From assembly GCA_942491575.1 (NCBI GenBank), contig CALOBT010000031.1:1798001-1862000 (forward strand): a DNA stretch of 64,000 nt. The letters run 5' to 3'. This document shows positions 62,240 through 64,000 of this stretch, one piece after another (positions within the stretch are counted from its first letter, which is position 1; each line of letters opens with the position of its first letter). Made by a program: the position numbers and the translations under genes. The DNA comes from CAZHNW01 sp942491575 (GTDB lineage: Bacteria; Spirochaetota; UBA4802; UBA5550). The notes under the pieces are model-generated. The model was given only the letters and a program-made list of their open reading frames with translations. It was not told the DNA's origin and ran no database searches.

Positions 62240-63823
62240 TTATCTTTCCGTAATAAGCTGCTTTAATTCAAGAGCGGCACTGTTGATGCTGTCTGCATAA
62301 TCCTGAATTTCCATGTTATGCTGATTTATCGTCGTAGACATGTCCGCGAGGTTCTGGACCGTCTTGATGTTCTCTTCCATTGCAGTGAGCTGATCCAGGG
62401 TAGCTGTTGTAATTCCCGAGGCCCTTTCACGGATCAGCCTCGACTGGCTCTGGACTTCATTTATTGTGCTTCGTTGATTTTTCATTGTATCGGTTACGGC
62501 GGTGACATCATTAATTATTGATTGAAGTCGGACCATAATCGTTTCTGCAGAGGAGCCTGTCTGTCCCGCTACGGCAAGGCCCGAATCTATATCGCTGATA
62601 ATATTTTGCATTGAAAGGCCGATTTCCTTGGAGTTATCCGAGGTGGCCGCTGCCAGCTTTCCTATTTCATCCGCCACCACGGCAAATCCCCGGCCATGCT
62701 CTCCCGCCCTTGCAGCTTCGATGGAAGCATTGAGGGAGAGGAGGTTAATCTGGTCAGTGATGTCACTGATAATGCCGAGAAAATTGGTTATGGTCTGCCC
62801 GCCGCCGCTGATACGTTCCATCGATGAAGTCATATCCCGGATGTGGTCTCTTGTTTCCTCGATGGCAGTTTTAATGGAACCTGCTGAATTGTGCATTGAA
62901 TCGGTACTTTTCGAGACTTCCTCTCCAGTCTTTACCAGGTCATCACTGAGATTTTCCGCGCGAAGTCCCTCCGCCTCCTGTTCTTTCATGGAGCGGTGAA
63001 TCGATTCGTTGGTGGATGTAAGTTCTTCGTGACTTGCGGATAGTTCTTCGCTCATGGCAGCCTGTGTTTGGGAGAGGTCGTCGAAGTGGCTGCAGACCTC
63101 CTTCTGGTTGCTGCTTATGTTCGTCAGATTCTCCGCTACTGCAACGGCCCGGTCAACAAGCTCCTGCACCTGCCGGTAGCGGTCTTCCGCAACCTCCTGG
63201 TTGTTCTCCGCTTCTGCGGCAAAGTTGTTCATGTTTCGGATGATAATGATTGAAACGGCAGTGAAGGATAAAAAGAGCAGTATCCTGGTAACCTCATTAT
63301 CAATCATTATATGTCCCGGAATCTGTTTCCCTATTCCCGTGGGGACATCCCAGACTTTAATTGCCACTAAAAGAAGCAGGATGTATTCGGTGACTACGGT
63401 GATTCCCGCGGTCAGGGAGAGGCGCCAGTTGTTCTGCAGTATGGTAAATAAAAAGATAAAAAGATAGAAGGCAAACATTATCGTTTCATTTATGATTAGG
63501 TAGGGATTCCCGTCAAAACCATGACTCAGTTTCAGCATTGACGGGAGGCTGGCTTCGATAAATACCATGGAAAAAATAAGGGTACGGTACCGGATACCTT
63601 TTTTGGCAGTGATAATACTTGCCACTGAGAAGCTGAAAAAAAGAATAATCCCGATGGTATAGGTAATATTCATTACCGGGGGATTGTTCTTCATCGCAGG
63701 GAGGAAAATGCCAAGAAGGGCAAGTGCCAGGGCGATGCGAATTCGTCCTGAAATTATAGCCCCCTTATCTTCTATTTTTTTGATTGCGCCTTTTGGTTTC
63801 AGTGAAGATGTTGTTTCTGTCAT
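62240..63823 (-). CDS. Methyl-accepting chemotaxis protein (second)
   Basis: 527 residues. About six N-terminal membrane segments (20-190; for example IRIALALALLGIFLPAM, FYLFIFLFTILQNNW) with short loops, then a cytoplasmic signalling domain whose tip is LLSLNASIEAARAGEHGRGF with AVVADEIGKLAAATSDNSKE. No periplasmic sensor and no C-terminal pentapeptide. Convergent with recQ, 15 bases apart. Confidence 0.92.
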   Translation of the reverse strand: MTETTSSLKPKGAIKKIEDKGAIISGRIRIALALALLGIFLPAMKNNPPVMNITYTIGIILFFSFSVASIITAKKGIRYRTLIFSMVFIEASLPSMLKLSHGFDGNPYLIINETIMFAFYLFIFLFTILQNNWRLSLTAGITVVTEYILLLLVAIKVWDVPTGIGKQIPGHIMIDNEVTRILLFLSFTAVSIIIIRNMNNFAAEAENNQEVAEDRYRQVQELVDRAVAVAENLTNISSNQKEVCSHFDDLSQTQAAMSEELSASHEELTSTNESIHRSMKEQEAEGLRAENLSDDLVKTGEEVSKSTDSMHNSAGSIKTAIEETRDHIRDMTSSMERISGGGQTITNFLGIISDITDQINLLSLNASIEAARAGEHGRGFAVVADEIGKLAAATSDNSKEIGLSMQNIISDIDSGLAVAGQTGSSAETIMVRLQSIINDVTAVTDTMKNQRSTINEVQSQSRLIRERASGITTATLDQLTAMEENIKTVQNLADMSTTINQHNMEIQDYADSINSAALELKQLITER

Positions 63824-63923
63824 AATGCGTTTCCCCTGCCGTAATGTTAGCCCCCCTGCATTTTAGATTCAATAATTAAAAAGCATACAGGCAAAATGCC
63901 CGTTGTTGAGGTCTGTCCTGTTA

Positions 63924-64000
63924 TTAAAAGAAAAAGTTTTTCAGCATGTATGCGTAACTGATGCCGAGATAATTACCAATGACCCACCCGAGAATTCCCG
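63924..64000 (-). CDS. 3' end of a membrane protein gene, cut by window edge
   Basis: Twenty-five codons to stop TAA (63924-63926), reading ILGWVIGNYLGISYAYMLK. Hydrophobic, consistent with a C-terminal membrane helix. Too short to identify. Confidence 0.4.
   Translation of the reverse strand, partial: GILGWVIGNYLGISYAYMLKNFFF

Overview
The window reads as chromosomal DNA of a Gram-negative, probably anaerobic, motile bacterium. The evidence is an oxygen-sensitive glycyl-radical enzyme with its activase, a CooC-type nickel ATPase next to an acetyl-CoA-synthase-like fragment, several signal-peptide/outer-membrane beta-barrel proteins, two methyl-accepting chemotaxis proteins and many sensor kinases. 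The surface repeats in the two barrel proteins at 49758-51824 and 53204-54397 resemble repeats I associate with Leptospira-type surface proteins, and with the paired long-chain acyl-CoA ligases they point to Spirochaetota. There is no rRNA or other phylogenetic marker here, so this is a weak inference. I saw no rRNA, tRNA or CRISPR array.

Layout. 1-3974 (minus): FadR-type regulator, glycyl-radical enzyme and its activase, with a promoter and a TGGT-N3-ACCA operator. 4167-7940 (plus): small membrane protein, Smr protein, degenerate HAD-like protein, acyl-CoA ligase. 8018-13318: SlyD-like FKBP (minus), then a large hybrid histidine kinase overlapping a receiver-kinase protein (plus). 13379-14733 (minus): two small membrane proteins with Arg-rich tails and a barrel protein. 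14828-17103 (minus): HD protein and radical SAM protein. 17380-20541 (plus): second acyl-CoA ligase and another radical SAM protein. 20560-23789 (minus): ECF sigma, membrane partner, TolB/CsgG-like barrel protein, lipoprotein. 24136-29636: TetR, DUF6873-like protein, chemotaxis receptor, two cNMP-binding/GGDEF proteins. 29941-33877 (minus): NDP-forming acyl-CoA synthetase, CooC-like ATPase and a stand-alone acetyl-CoA-synthase middle-domain protein. 34023-38961: deoxyribosyltransferase-like protein, TrmO, short UvrA paralogue, DUF2147 protein, GNAT acetyltransferase.

39194-45997 is an insertion hot spot. An IS4-type element has a perfect 9-bp target duplication. An IS21 element (istA/istB) has split a hybrid histidine kinase, and removing the element plus one ATAT copy restores one continuous frame of about 815 codons. 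46044-48294 is a MarR-arsM-ferredoxin/flavodoxin unit whose TTGTA-N3-TACAA operators overlap the promoter and precede arsM. 48528-54397 holds a CBS protein, a QueG-like protein, and a minus-strand cluster of repeat barrel protein, ECF sigma, anti-sigma and a caspase-like peptidase fused to the same kind of barrel. 54597-55176 is an AT-rich toxin-antitoxin module with a clear promoter/operator. The right end has a DUF4349 protein, RNHCP protein with RsgA, an acyl-CoA dehydrogenase with a fused rubredoxin-like domain, RecQ, a chemotaxis receptor and the 3' end of a further membrane gene.

Functional themes are anaerobic acyl-CoA metabolism (two AMP-forming ligases, one NDP-forming synthetase, acyl-CoA dehydrogenase-rubredoxin, TetR and GntR regulators), envelope sensing through two similarly built ECF modules, and signalling. 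The least familiar parts are the CooC/ACS-domain/acyl-CoA synthetase locus, the caspase-barrel/ECF locus and the orphan glycyl-radical enzyme.
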